Below, one piece after another: positions 1 through 14,200 of a stretch of 64,000 nt of DNA. Below the pieces are notes generated by a model. The model ran no database searches and was not told the origin of the DNA. It saw only the letters and a list, made by a program, of their open reading frames with translations. Each line of letters begins with the position of its first letter. Position 1 is the first letter of the stretch. The stretch is from Neospora caninum Liverpool (Eukaryota; Apicomplexa; Conoidasida; Eucoccidiorida; Sarcocystidae), in assembly GCF_000208865.1 (NCBI RefSeq), contig NC_018396.1:6256514-6320513 (forward strand). Direction: 5' to 3'. Both the position numbers and the translations under genes were made by a program.

Positions 1-1741
1 ATGATGGCAAGACACTTCAACAAAAACGGCGGTCCCCTCCCATGGATCTGCAGTTCCCCCACAGCTTCGCCGACACTTCAGGAAGCAGGAAAGGTAAAAG
101 CCCACCTGCGGCTGCGCCTCCACTGAAAAAGCAGGTGCAATGGCATCTCAGTCACATTAGCAACTGACACACAACCTCCCGGAGGTTTTGAGCTCAACCA
201 CCACGGCCCCCTCGGGTCAGTTGGTCATAGAGCCCTCTCGATATCCACGCGCGTTGGACTCGAACGGTGGAAACAAACATAAGTTCTTTGGTGCGTTTGT
301 GTGCACTGGCAAGTCGGCGCCACCGGCGGAAACTCCACGACCTCGATTCCGAGGGGCGAGGTGTAGCGTTTGGAGACAGACACTTTACGGGTGAGATGAG
401 CGCTCGCGAAAGAAAGCCTTTGGGCACTCCAGGGAATTTCTGGAGCGGCGAAAACGTAACGTGCGCAGTTGACATACGAAAAAGGCCAATCTATAATTCT
501 CGCGGTGGGCTGCATCTCTATCGTAGGTTCCCTACTTTGGGCAGACCACATGACGACTGCCGGTCTAGAAGTTGAGACGCGTGCATCCTTTTCAGCTATG
601 ACAGCTAGGATTGCAGCGAGTTCCTCGAACGATCCGGGGCTCTGAGAGAGCCGTGATCCGCGACGTCCCCGCCGCACGTCGCATCCCTTGCTCTCGAAAG
701 GACTTCCTGCTGTATATGCTCCCCGATATGCTCGCCCTTCCAGGAATTTAAAATGGATAAAGGGAGAATCCAGATTTAGCTACAGAGGCAGAGCAAGAGA
801 TAGCTATACAGAGGTAGAGCAAGAGATAGCTATACAGAGGCAGATAGAGGTACACAGATAACAAGATGTCTCTATATCTGTGTAGCGGCAGAAAAAACGT
901 GAAGAATAGAAAATGGATGTGAAGCGAACGATGCGAAAGGGGGGCAGCCAAATGAGAGGGTGGAAACTCGGCGGAACGGAGGGAGTCTCCTTTGAAGCCA
1001 GGAGCAGAGACAGACAAGGTTTTTCTTGGGAGGAACCCTTCTTTGAAAAAAAGGCAGCTAACCAAAATAGTGCTGCAACGCAGCAGCCACGGACAGCGGA
1101 GCCAAATCATCCGAATCGGTGTCCCTGCTAGGAGGCGAATGGTGGACCTCCACGGCAGAGATGGCAGAAAGCGGAACGGACGGAATTGCTGATGAAAGAA
1201 CAAAACGAACGGAAGAAGAAGAGACAAAGGAAGCGAAAAGTTGAGACATCGCCAGCGATGCACAGGAGACCTGGAACAGCACCTGTTCGCTCTTTCTCAC
1301 AGACAGAGCCTAGAACACACCGACAGCGACACACTCTCGGGTGCCCCTTTTTCGCTTCTAACTTCGCTGCGGGGTCGGTCCACTTGACAGGCCGCGAGGC
1401 CTTTGAGTGTTCAAATCTTGTGTTTCTCAAGGAGCGTCGCCGGCAGACCGAAGCGGCTGTCTGCTTCCTTCGGCGCGTCGCCTCTTCTCTAACTTCGCTG
1501 CCTGCTGGGCAGCGGGAAACACTATTGAACACGTTTCCCCTCTCCTCGTGGATGTGCGCCTTCTCGCCTTGTAAGGGGGACTCTGACACAAACCGCAGAG
1601 CCCACCGGTGCTTCTGCCGCTCAGCAGCTGCGTTCGGATCAAGCAGCCGTATGAAAGAGATGCGGAGCTTCGGCGAAATCGCGAATGTGCACCAAACCCA
1701 GCTGCGGCTTTCCGGCGGCTCTACAGGCGCTGCCGCGCACC
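1..1741. other. Region downstream of ferredoxin, no gene seen
   Basis: This stretch lies 3' of the minus-strand ferredoxin gene and probably includes its 3' UTR. I found no reading frame with protein-like composition or splice structure on either strand. It holds an imperfect 26-bp tandem repeat (see 774-870). The polyadenylation site cannot be placed by eye. Confidence 0.5.
774..870. repeat. 26-bp imperfect tandem repeat
   Basis: About 2.5 to 3 copies of a unit containing TACAGAGGCAGAGCAAGAGA followed by TAGCTA, with single-base differences (GGCAG or GGTAG) between copies. It is non-coding and lies downstream of the ferredoxin gene. Confidence 0.7.
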
Positions 1742-3412
<1,671 letters not shown>

Positions 3413-3863
3413 GCGGCGAAAAGCAGTCTCGCACATTAAATTGCCCGCCGCCGCCGGCTCGACGAATATTTGTACGGTGGCCGTCATCGTCCACCCCGTC
3501 TTCTTCCTCCCTTTTTCCCCTGGTTTTGCGTCCTTGCTCGTTTTCGGCCAATGGTGATCTGATGGAAATCTTGCGGGGCTCGTTTTTTCGCTGCGCAATC
3601 AGGCCCCGGCGAGACGCGAATCGGGCTCCGCGTCCATCACGCAGCTGAATATACACTGCAGAACTGCGGGCACACGTACACCAAGGACGAAGACAGATAG
3701 CGACAAGTCTGTGCGACAAGCAAAGAGAAAAGAGGAAGGCAATTCAGGAAACTCCTCCACAGCCTGAGGGGCGAGCGGCGAAGCGACCGACGCTGGGTTT
3801 CTTCCTGCTTTCTCAACGCTGATGAAGGGTGCCGAGGAAGTCTTTTGAGACCAAGTGCGGAGA

Positions 3864-3951
3864 CCCAGGACAGAGACTTGTGCGAAACAGCGTTTCTTCC
3901 GTTCCCTCCCAGGACAGAGACTTGTGCGAGACAGCGTTTCTTCCGTTCCCT
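3864..3951. repeat. 44-bp direct tandem duplication
   Basis: Two adjacent copies start at 3864 and 3908. They share CCCAGGACAGAGACTTGTGC and CAGCGTTTCTTCCGTTCCCT and differ by one base (GAAAC or GAGAC). The duplication is recent and intergenic. Confidence 0.85.
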
Positions 3952-4379
3952 CTTTTCTCGATTTACAGCGTGCCCATCTCTTTGATCCTTTGTGTCATTC
4001 CGCGGTGTTGTGCCGCCGGGCGTTCCCCTCAAATTTTCACGACTCATGCGCTCTCTCCAGATCCACAGCAGGCCGTCTTTTCGCGAGACACGACCGTGTG
4101 CTTGTCCTCAAGTGGAGACACCGGAAAAGCTGGAGTGTCTTTGCGTTCGCGGAGAATGCCTCTTCTTTCCAGTTCCTTCTTCGAGGGTGCTTCCCTTCCT
4201 TCCCTTCTCTAATTCGGGAGAGGCAGGGAAACAGTCTACAGATTCTCTGTGCCCGTCGCCGTGGGAGGACTGCGCCGTTAACAGGCCATCGTGGAACAGC
4301 GAAACGCGACGAGGCGCCCATCAGAGGCGTTTTCCCGTCAACGGAAGCGGAAATCGGTCACTCCTTGAACGTGGCACAT

Positions 4380-4412
4380 CGCGTAGATCTCGGGATCTAC
4401 GCGATCCCGAGA
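4380..4412. repeat. Overlapping alternative inverted repeats
   Basis: CGCGTAGATC (4380-4389) and GATCTACGCG (4394-4403) form perfect 10-bp arms around a 4-nt loop. TCTCGGGAT (4388-4396) and ATCCCGAGA (4404-4412) form perfect 9-bp arms around a 7-nt loop. The two stems share bases, so only one can form at a time. It lies about 970 bp upstream of the ferredoxin start codon. The function is unknown. Confidence 0.75.
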
Positions 4413-5244
4413 ATAAGACGTGGAAGGCAGCAGACGAAACTAAAAAAAAACGCCTAACGAGTCTGAGACAGCGACGACCGTGTGAAGAGGCCTATAAAAA
4501 GAGGGCCGTGGCCAACTCTGCCACGGCTAGGCCAGAAGAAACACCTGAAACCGGTGACACAAAGAGGTGTGATAACTACGGTGGAACAGACGATAAGGAA
4601 GCCGGCGACTCCGCTGTGTGTTTGCTTGCTGCCGTGAAAAACCAGTCGCTTTCCTCCCTGAGAAACGCAAATCTGCCGAGACGCCCGCCGTAACGAGGTC
4701 TATGTGCCCCATAACGAGGTCATGTGCCGTTTTAGGCTGGTGCGACAGGCGAACCGCGGGGTCGACGTGACTGGACACCCCAAGTGTATGGCGAAACGGA
4801 ATTAGTCGTAGACATTCATAGACATGAATATATATATGTGTATATATGAATATCGATGACTAGAATATATTCCGTCCTGTGTATGCGTGCCTATTTTACT
4901 GCACACAGTCTGTACAGGTGGAATGTGGCCCGAACCAGTGTGCTTTCAAGTGCCGGAGGAGACGCTGTGTGTCGACAGCGAACTTGCAGTTCCCCCGCCG
5001 AGTGTCTATCGGCGTTTGCTGACGGAAGCCAAGGCAGCCTCAACACGGAATTTCAAGTCATCGAACAGCCAGAAAAAAAAGTGCAAACCAGAGGCGAGAA
5101 CCCGCCAAGCCACGCGGAAGCCAGAGAATGAACACAGAAGAAAAGAGGAGGCGAACACCAGGGAAGAGGCGAGACAAAACGGAGAACAGTGCAGCCCCGA
5201 AGGGAATACAAAGAGTGCATGCACCGCGACATGTACGGCTGCTG

Positions 5245-8200
5245 TCACATAAAGAACTCCCTCTCGTCCTCGAGAATCACCTCGAAATCATCGCAAAAAT
5301 GTGCATCTCGGTGACGCACATCTGTTGCTCCCCCGCTGGGGTAGAGACACGCGTCTCTCTCGGAGGCGAACAGGCGACAGCTTGCCTCGGAGGCGTTCCT
5401 CCGCCCCACGCGTTTCTCTGCCGGGTCGAAGGCGCACGACCCACAAGGCACCGAAGCTGCGGTGGGCGCCGGGGGAACCGACAGCGCATCGTACGAAAAT
5501 TCGTAGCACAGGAGAGTGAGAGAGACAGTCAGGATGTAAATCCTGATCAAGACGCCGCGTCCCCGAGCGCTCCCTCCCTCTGGAGAGACACCTGCAAAAA
5601 AACAGATCCACAAATGGTTTCGATCCACAAATGATTCCTCTCCGCAGTTGATTCCTCTCCGCAGTGCTGGCGTGCAGTGCACGACGCTGAAACGCTGTTT
5701 CCAACGCTACAGGAAAAGCAGCCAAGTCAAAAGGAAGCATCCCAGGGTTGAACAGGCAGATGAGCACAGGCCGCGAAACTTTGCAGTCATCCAAGATGCA
5801 CTTATCTCCCGCAGGCTCGGTCTCGTGTCCCGTTACCCAGTCGCAGCCTCAGGGTTCGCGCCGAGGCGGCCCGCGCGACATACCCGCCGGTGTCTCGCCC
5901 ACGCCGAGGCTCTGATGCCACACAGCGAAACCGCTGATCCGCGACGAGTCGACGCCAGAGCCTTGAGGCGTCGCCGGCACAAAGAGCAGTCTGTCTTCGA
6001 CGCTTCGGTTTCTCAGCTCCTGGGATTCAGAGAAGACGCCGCGAAAAAACCGGTTACGCAGGAAAACAAGGCAAGCGCAGACAAACGCGCCTTCCGCAAC
6101 GCGTCGTTTTCCTTTCGAGGTGCAGCCGACTTACGTCCGAGAACTGTATATAAGTATATATACATATATATATATATATACATATACATATACATATACA
6201 TATATATATATATATATACATACATATATATATATATATATATACATATATATATGTATATAGATGTCCATGTGCATATTGATATACACAAGTATAGCCT
6301 ACGCACATCCCACCCCTACACTGTCAGTCTCTACATGCAAACCTATACATACATATGCACAGTTATACACAATTATATATATATATATATAAATGGACGT
6401 ATGTGTGTGGTACGTGCATGTAGGTAAATTGATGCCCAGGTGCACGCACATGTCGTGTTGAGCAGCAGAGCGCGGGTAAGGGGAACACACTTGTCAAGAT
6501 AGTCAGCAGAGGGTGCACAGAAGACGTTCCATGGAACGTGGCGGGGCAAAGCGGCAAGTGCTGTGTTTTGAGTCGAAGGTGTTGGCTGAGAGCGTCGGCT
6601 TTCCTCCGATTCTGTCTTTTCTCGCTATCGGCGACTTCTCCCCGCTCGGGTACCTCCGGGAGATGTCGCAGAACAGCATCGACTCCCATGCACATGGCGA
6701 CCGCCCGCAAGAAAAGGCCTTGGGTGAGGGGACACTTTTCAACGGCGTAGACGAGGACTGGTCCGCCGTGCTGAAAGGCGCAGACGATCAGGCCCGCAGC
6801 CTCGATGGTGCGTAGGAAACAGAGCCGCTGGAAATCCGACGCGTGGCCAGACGGAAAGACATCGGGAATCGATGCAACCTCCTCCAACGCCACTCGCCAC
6901 CGACGAGAATCAGAAGAGGAAGGACAAGAAGAGGTAAAGGGAGAGGAAGAAGGGGGAGATGACGGATCCGCCGAGGCGTCTCGAGGCAGGTCCGTCGTTT
7001 GCGCCGTTGTTGCTAGCGTGCCGACGACCGCGTTTTCTCGAGACTTCAGCACGGTCCAATCAAGAAGTCTGCGCCCGACCGCTGCATCCACCCCGGCCGT
7101 TTCTCCACAAAACAGCTGAGCACTCGGCGCCCCCCTGTCTGTCTCCTCGCCTCTTGCTTGTCCCTCGACTCCCGGCTCTGTCTCTGCGGGAGAGTTCGCC
7201 GCCTCTTCGACGAGCTCGAAGCGCGGCCGCAGGAGAACGAGTGATCTCTCTCCCGTCGCCACGAGGAGCTGGGCAACCAGGCGACTCTTCTCCTCGGCGT
7301 TGATGGTGCCCAAGACCGCTCTGCGCGTTCGCTCTCGCCTGCCAAACGCGCCTGCGCGAACCGTGCGGTTCGCCGGCAAAAAGCGAAGTCGCGAAAGAAG
7401 CCCCGAGCGAAGTCGCTCACCCTGCGTCTGGTGAAAGACCGCGGGGAGGCCTGGCGAGACGCGAAACGCCGGACGCGCCTGCTGGGCCTGTCGAGGGCGA
7501 TCTGTCTCTGCAGCCGCGCGAACGCGACTCGACACGGGCACACCTGCCGCAGAAGGGACAGACGCAGAGACAGGAGACGCTCCAGAAGGCATGGACGAAG
7601 ACGGAGACGACGGAAGCGAGGCAGAAACGGGGATGGGAGTTGACGCTCTTTTGGCTGGTGTGCCGTGAAGAGCCGGAAGCGGCGTCGCGTCTTCAGACTG
7701 CGGGAGAAGGAGGAACGGTTCTAAGCGTCTTCGCCACATCGCTCCGTCGTGGCCTGCATTTTCGGCGTCTCCAGGCGTTCTTTCCTCCACGCCGTCCTCT
7801 TCGGTTCTGCGCAAAAAGGGCGAACGGGTCGGACACGGAGAAGGCGAAGGAGCACCAGGAGAGGGACCCGGTATGTGTCGCGAGTTCTCGAAGGCGACTG
7901 CCTGTCCGCGCCGAGATGCCACGCTGACGACGGCATCGACAACCGCGCTGGCTGCCTCACCCTCTGGAGAGAGGAAGGAAGGGTGTGGTGGATTCGCGGC
8001 CTCTCGCGAGGCAGCAGACAAGGTCGAAGAGCCAGGCGCCGAATGCTCCCCGTCGTGCATCTCTCTTCTCTCAAACGCGCCGCTTTTCCCTTTCAGCGGG
8101 CTCTCGTCTTTCGCGCCGTGTCCTTCCCTCTCCGCCGACTCTGGACGACGCCGTCCCCCGCCTCCTCTCCGCTCGCCCTCTCCCCCCGTCTCATCTCTCG

Positions 8201-11200
8201 CCCCTCCGCCTGCACCTGTCTCCGTCGCTTCTCGCTGTCTCCTCTCCTCTGGCGCCGCGTCGCACTTCAACTGGTGTGTCTGCTGTCTCTCCCCTTCGCC
8301 CGCCTCCAGGAAGGCCTGAAAGGAGACTCCCAGCTCTCGCTCGCCCGTCGCGTGGTGTCTCTGCGCCTCCAGAAACGCCTGGATGCGCGACACGCGCTCC
8401 GAGATAACAGGCCCAGAGGCTTCAACGGCTCCGCGGCATCCATGCGCTCGCGACCGTTCCCGCTGAAAACCGGCAAGCTGCAGCCGCGCCCGAGACAGAG
8501 CCTCTCCCAGCGCACTCGCAGAGGACGGAGACAGAAGGGGGACGGAGGAAGGGAACGAAACAGCGGCAGAAAAGGAAGAGGGGACCTCTGCGTTCACAGC
8601 GCGTATCACACTCTGAAGAGACAACGGAAGAAGACAGGCAAAAAACAATATCTGAATCAGCTGACACCATGGTGAAGATCTCGTCTGTGGAGGAGAGGAG
8701 AGCCGCGCTGTTTCATGCGGGCACGGGAAAGAAATGGAGGCGGCCCCCGGAGATGCCAGAAGGAGCAACCGAAGGATGAAGTCAATGTTCCTCGTCTTTG
8801 TTTTTATTCTTCCCTTTGTCGACCAGCGTTGCGAGAGTTGCCACCGACCTACGCCTGCTGCGCCGACCTCACACACGCGTCTCGAAACCACATCTAGCGC
8901 TGGTGAAAACGAACCTTCCGTCTTGTGGCTGATTTCCTCTCCTCTGTCTCCGTGTTCTTCTCCTCGGCACAACACGCAACGTCCCGTGGACCCGCCCCTG
9001 GTTCGCCCTTTTTTTCTGCTTGCTCTAACTTTCTGTCTCTCTGCATCCTCTCTCCCTTCTTTCCCCGGCTTTCTTCCCGTCCCTTTGCCTCGCCTAAAGC
9101 TTCCTCGTTTGGCTCGGCTGCGTCCTCTCTCAGTCGCCGGTTCGCCCCTGGTACCCGCTCGCTTGTCCTGCGTTTCTTCTCTCTTCCTGTCTCTTCAATC
9201 GTCTCTCTTCCCGTCTCTTCAATCGTCTCTCTTCCCGTCTCTTCAATCGTCTCTCTTCCTGTCTCACCTGCCATTCGACGAGTTCGGCTCTCTGCCTGTG
9301 CAGGCCTGCGACAACGGTCTTGATCTCCTCGACGAGGGCGCCGTCTGCCACGAGAGCGTGTGGGTCCACGTTCAAAATCGCCGAGGCGCTGGCGGTGTGC
9401 GTGCGGGCGCATGCGTCGAAATTTCTCCCGACGTCTTCCAGCAGCTCTCGAGAGTCTCGCTGCAGCTGCTCCTGTTGACTGGCCAAGGCGCTGGCGACAC
9501 CTGCGATGGGCAGCGGCGACAACGCATGCAAGCAAAAACAAAAGCTAGTGTCGGGTGCAAGCGCGAGCCGGCTCTGAGAAAACGCTGCGCTGGCTGGTCA
9601 GGGGCGCTCGCCTCCATATGACGCGAAGCCGAAGCCGAAAAAACAAAGGGCAGGCAAGGACACGCTAGCAAAAAGATGTGCACGTGTTTTGACCGTCTCC
9701 AGGCGGAAAGGCGCGTCTCGCACACAGACGACAAAGGGCTACTCCACAAGAGAGAGACAGCGTTTTTGCGTATCTCCCTGAGCGAGTCAGAGACAGCTGG
9801 AGAGCGCAACGCGCGCTCAGGACACGCAACTGGTGTCCACACAAACGCACCGACGTGAGAACCCTCAGCGAGGCTGCAGAGCCGCGAGGAGTTTTTGGCG
9901 TCAACTGGTGAAAAAGCGAGATCAGATGTGCATGTCTAGGGGACGGCAAATCGTACTTTCAGCGGTGTCGGCAGTCCATCGCACGACGGTCGCCTGCTCC
10001 AGAGTCTCTGTCCGCGGACGCCTTCGCCCCAGAGCCTCCGCTCCCACCGTGTCGGTATCCGTTTCCAGTCGCGCATCGCCCTTCCGCCGTTTTACGGGTC
10101 TGTCTCTGTCTCTCCCCGTCTCTGATGCCTCCGCCCCGCTCAACTGGAATTCGCTGCTCCTGACAGCCTCTGACGAGCTATGGCCTGCAGCCTCGGCCTC
10201 GGGTCTTCTCCCGTCTTCTGTGTATTCGCTGTCGCTGGACACGTCGCCTCTAAGCCGTATCGCTGGCCTCGTGGCGTTGAGGCTTCTGCTATGAAGCCCC
10301 GTCCCTCTTCGGTCTCCGACCTTGTTCTCGCCTTCACCCTCCCATCCCTCGCGTGCTTCTGCACCGTTAAAGTCGTCAGATTCTTTCGTCCAAGTCTCGC
10401 TAAGGCCTCCTCGCCCAGCAGAGAAAGGGGGATCTTCCGTCTCTGCGTGGAAGTTCTGAGCGGCTCTCTGCAGTGCGTCGAGGAGGGCGCGGTCCTGAAG
10501 CGGCGACCGCCACCCGGTGATTGGGTTGAATGAGGGAAGGGAGAAAGCCTGGAGAAAAGAAAGAGATCCGACGCTCACCGAGAGTGCCCCAGAGGACGTT
10601 TACGTCGGCGAGGCGCGCCGGGGAAACAGGCGACAACAAACGAACCGAGAGGGAGTCGCTGAGCCTGCGGACGGGCACGGGTAGGCACCCGTCTCGGCTC
10701 CACCAGCTCGTGAGACAAAAACGGAGGCATGCGAAAGGGGGGGGAACGAGGAAGGACACAAAGCAACGCGAAACGAAGAAGGCAACGCTCGAGCAAAACG
10801 CCAGGACCAAGACGCGACCGCCGCAGGCAAAGGCGGGGAAGAAACATGGAGAATCCTTACCACCAGTGCACTCCGCAGCGTGGGCTCCCCAGCCGCAAGC
10901 AGTGAGCGTATCGCAGTCTGTCTCCACCGCGCTTCTTCGTCCCGTCTAATCTGTTCCTTTTCCCAGACCTCCTCTTCACAGACGTCTTCTCCACAGGTGT
11001 TATCTTCCGCTTCGCGCATCACGCGGTCGGGTTGCTCTGGCTCTCGTGGAGTCTCGCTGTCGACGACTTTCATGTCTCCTGCCTGGTTTCGCGGGCTCTC
11101 CGCGTCGTCTCGGCTTGTCCCCGCAGGGTCTCCCGCCAGTTGGAAAGCCTCCGTTTCATCCGGAAGACGCGCAGCGGAAGATGCGAGGGCTCGGATGGGA

Positions 11201-14200
11201 CGCCCTGCAGCTGCTGAGGCCGGCGGAGGAGCGCAAGGGAGCGACAGGTCAAAGAGCTGTTTGGGAAGTAAGCAAAGCAGGATGCGACAGGAAAAAAGGC
11301 GGCATTCCGGACAAATCCCTTCTCTCTAGCAGAAACGGAGAAAGGGGAAAAGATGAGACAAACGGGAGAGGGGAACACTGGAGGAGACAGTCGCGAGGAA
11401 ACAGGGCCTCGCTGCCATGGGTATTTGACAAAGTCCAATCAAAGCGGCTGCATGCACTTCATGTGCCGCACTGGGACGTGTGTGAAACGCACAAAAACCT
11501 CACTATGCACACAAAACATATATATATATATATATATACGGCTGCTTCTGTCTGCCTGGCGTCAGGATGTATACGTGTATACACACACAGGCATCTATAT
11601 ACACATATATATTTATGATGTATCTCTCTGTATGCGTGTGTCTCGCTTTTAAGTTATGTCCACATGTCTGTGCATGTGGATATAACTTTGGAGAACACGG
11701 ACCTGGTCCCAGTCGAGAGTGCCGAGATTTCGTAGATCTAGCCAGGCGACACTCCACGCCCATCCTGAAATTTGGTGAATGGCCAGGAGATCTCCCATCG
11801 CCGGTTCGTTTTCCTTCTGTCCTCTCGCTTTATTTGACTGTGCTGTCCCGTTCGAGGTGTCTCCGCCACAGCGGCGGGAAGCAAGTTTTTGCGTTCCTTT
11901 TTCCTCCGCCCGGCGGCCTCGCCCCGGTCTCTCCCTGCGTGCTTTCCGCGCGCCCACCCGCCCCCGTTCAGCCTCATCCCGTCGTCGCGGCTCCTCACCG
12001 CGACCCAGAGAAGGGCAAAGAAGAGAAAAAGACGACGGGGGGAGAGACGAACGAGACGGGAGAGAAGGCGGTTGCGCGCGGATAAGCCGAATGGAGGCGT
12101 CGATTGAACACGACGCTACAAAGGAAGCGCAGAGGGAAAACCGAACTGCGGGGATGTTCCAATCATGAGCACAGACGCGCACACGTGGGGCACAGAGACC
12201 CGCAGGCGGGTGTGACGTTGCCAGACTGCCGTTTATCGAGGAAGAATACGAAGACCGAGAAGAACAGGAAGGTGAACGCACACCCGCAAGCGCCTCGACG
12301 CCACACTCAAATACCTCCTGGGACGCACCCCCTCGGAAGCTCAGCAAACCGCTGTCCCTCCTCGCACATGATATCACTTCTCTGCGTGCGCCGGAAGACG
12401 CCAAGCCTCCAACAAACTCCGTTGCTTTCTCGTGACACTCTCTGTCCTTTTCCTCCTCTCCCTCCTCTTTCTTCTCTTTCTTCTCTTCTTCCTCTCCCTC
12501 CTCTTTCTTCTCTTTCTTCTCTTCTCCCTCTCCCTCCTCTTTCTTCTCTTCTTCCTCTCCCTCCTCTTTCTTCTCTTCTTCCTCTCCCTCCTCTTTCTTC
12601 TCTTCTTCCTCTCCCTCCTCTTTCTTCTCTTCCTCCTCGTTCTTCTCTTTCTTCTCTTCCGCCTCTCGGATCGACGGAACCAGTGGCGAGAGAGAGACGA
12701 AAGGAGACAGTCGAGCGCCATTCCTCGTCAGTGCAAGGCCCCGCCGAGGTTGTCGCCCAGGCAGAGAAGGCCGAAACGGCAGCAGCGCTGCGGGAGACAG
12801 AGGGGGGGACAGGTGCCCCAAGGCGGCTGCATGCAGGAGCAGAGACGCAGCGACCAAGGGAACGTTGCAGCGATAGAGGTAAACGCTGAGAAAGTCCACC
12901 AGTGCAGCGGGCACCTCCACCCAGTCCAGCGCTTGCCGCCTCTCCCGTGGAGATCTGTGGGAAAACAAAGAACAGAAAGCAATCAAAAACCTGCGCTGTA
13001 GCGCTCGTTCTGAGAGACGTACTCAGGACCAGGCACCACTCAAAAGAGACACAGGAGAGAGACAGAGACAAAGCCGCATGCACATGTAACTGTACTTGGC
13101 GGCATCAATAAACTTGCACAGCGTCCACCTACGCAGGCACAGAGACACACAGTGCACGCCTTTTCCACATTCAGGTGTGAAGGCTATACGTCACAGGAGT
13201 CGTCGCTCTTCGGCGCGCGTGTCTAGGCCGAGGCGTCCCCTCTACGGAGGACTGCAAAGACCTACCGGCTTTCGTCCGATGATTCATCTACGTTTCGCTC
13301 TCTCGCATCTGCCAGGCCGATCCTCGCAGTAAGGGTTCTCCATATTCTCCCCCACGCCCTGTCCGACAACGCGTCTCCCGGATCTTCCTGTCTGCTCTCG
13401 CGCTCCTCTCCTCGTGTGAGAAACCCAGCTCGCTCGTCTCCCTCTTCACGTGCTTCTCCCTCTGGGACGCGCTGGCGTCTCTCTCTGCCGTCTGGGTCTG
13501 TTTCCCCGTCGGGCTCTCGTTCGCTCTGTGCAGAATGCGCGTCGCGAGATGCCGGTCCCGCCGCGGGGCCTCGGCGGCCTCCGTCCTCTCCTTCTCGCCC
13601 CGTGCCTTCTCGCCCCGTGTCTCCTCGCCCTGCGCCGGCGACCGTCACTGAGGGCGAGGCGGCTGGAAGATGCAGCGACGGAGACAGAGACGAAGCGAAT
13701 GGAGAAGACGGAGAAGGAGAAGACGGAGAAGGAGAAGACGAAGACGCAGAAGACGGAGAAGATGGAGAAGGAGAAGAAGGAGACGGAGCAGACGGAGGAG
13801 AAGACGCAGCAGGAGAGGACGGAGGAGAGGATGCAGCAGGAGAGGACGGAGGAGAGGATGCAGCAGGAGAGGACGGAGAAGACCGTCGAGTGGACGGAGA
13901 AGAGCGGGAAGGGGAGAAAAACAGGGTTGAAGACCACCCGAGATGCATCTCGCCCAGAGGCCGTATCGCTCCTGAGTTCAGCCGACGTGCCCGTTGTGCA
14001 CCTGCGGCAGCTGGGGACAGCGACAGAGAAGAGCGTATGCGCAACAAAGGGCCAGAGACAGAGATAAGAGACACTCAGCGGCACCCATACGAGAGACGCC
14101 GGGCGGGTAGGGACAGGCACAAAAAATTGGAGGGAGAATGAGAAAACGCGCAGCAAGCGAACGAGATGACGAACATCCCACAGAGAAGGAGAACGCGGCG

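Larger units (their letters stand above)
3413..5244. other. Intergenic region upstream of ferredoxin
   Basis: This is 1.8 kb between the ferredoxin start and the stop codon of the next minus-strand gene, so it should hold the ferredoxin promoter and 5' UTR. No coding exon is convincing. It contains a 44-bp tandem duplication (3864-3951) and a pair of overlapping, mutually exclusive perfect hairpins (4380-4412). Confidence 0.5.

Noticed and set aside
6363..6653. C-terminal extension of CRT10-like exon 8 through a TA microsatellite
   Set aside because: The tail (His/Tyr/Ile from TA repeats) is not protein-like, and a donor at the 6654 exon end joins two good exons further on.
8734..9621. 295-codon plus-strand frame
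   Set aside because: Antisense to exon 7 and flanking introns of the CRT10-like gene; dominated by CTCTTC repeats.
10575..10720. Possible extra small exon with a GTGAGC donor in the CRT10-like gene
   Set aside because: Using it leaves the phases inconsistent or needs a very short intron. Direct joining of 10861 to 10548 keeps phase 0 and the open frame [20 protein letters not shown].
12104..12889. Long plus-strand frame of Leu/Ser/Phe repeats
   Set aside because: It is the antisense reading of the Glu/Lys tract in exon 4 of the CRT10-like gene. Repetitive hydrophobic runs are an artefact of the CTT repeat.
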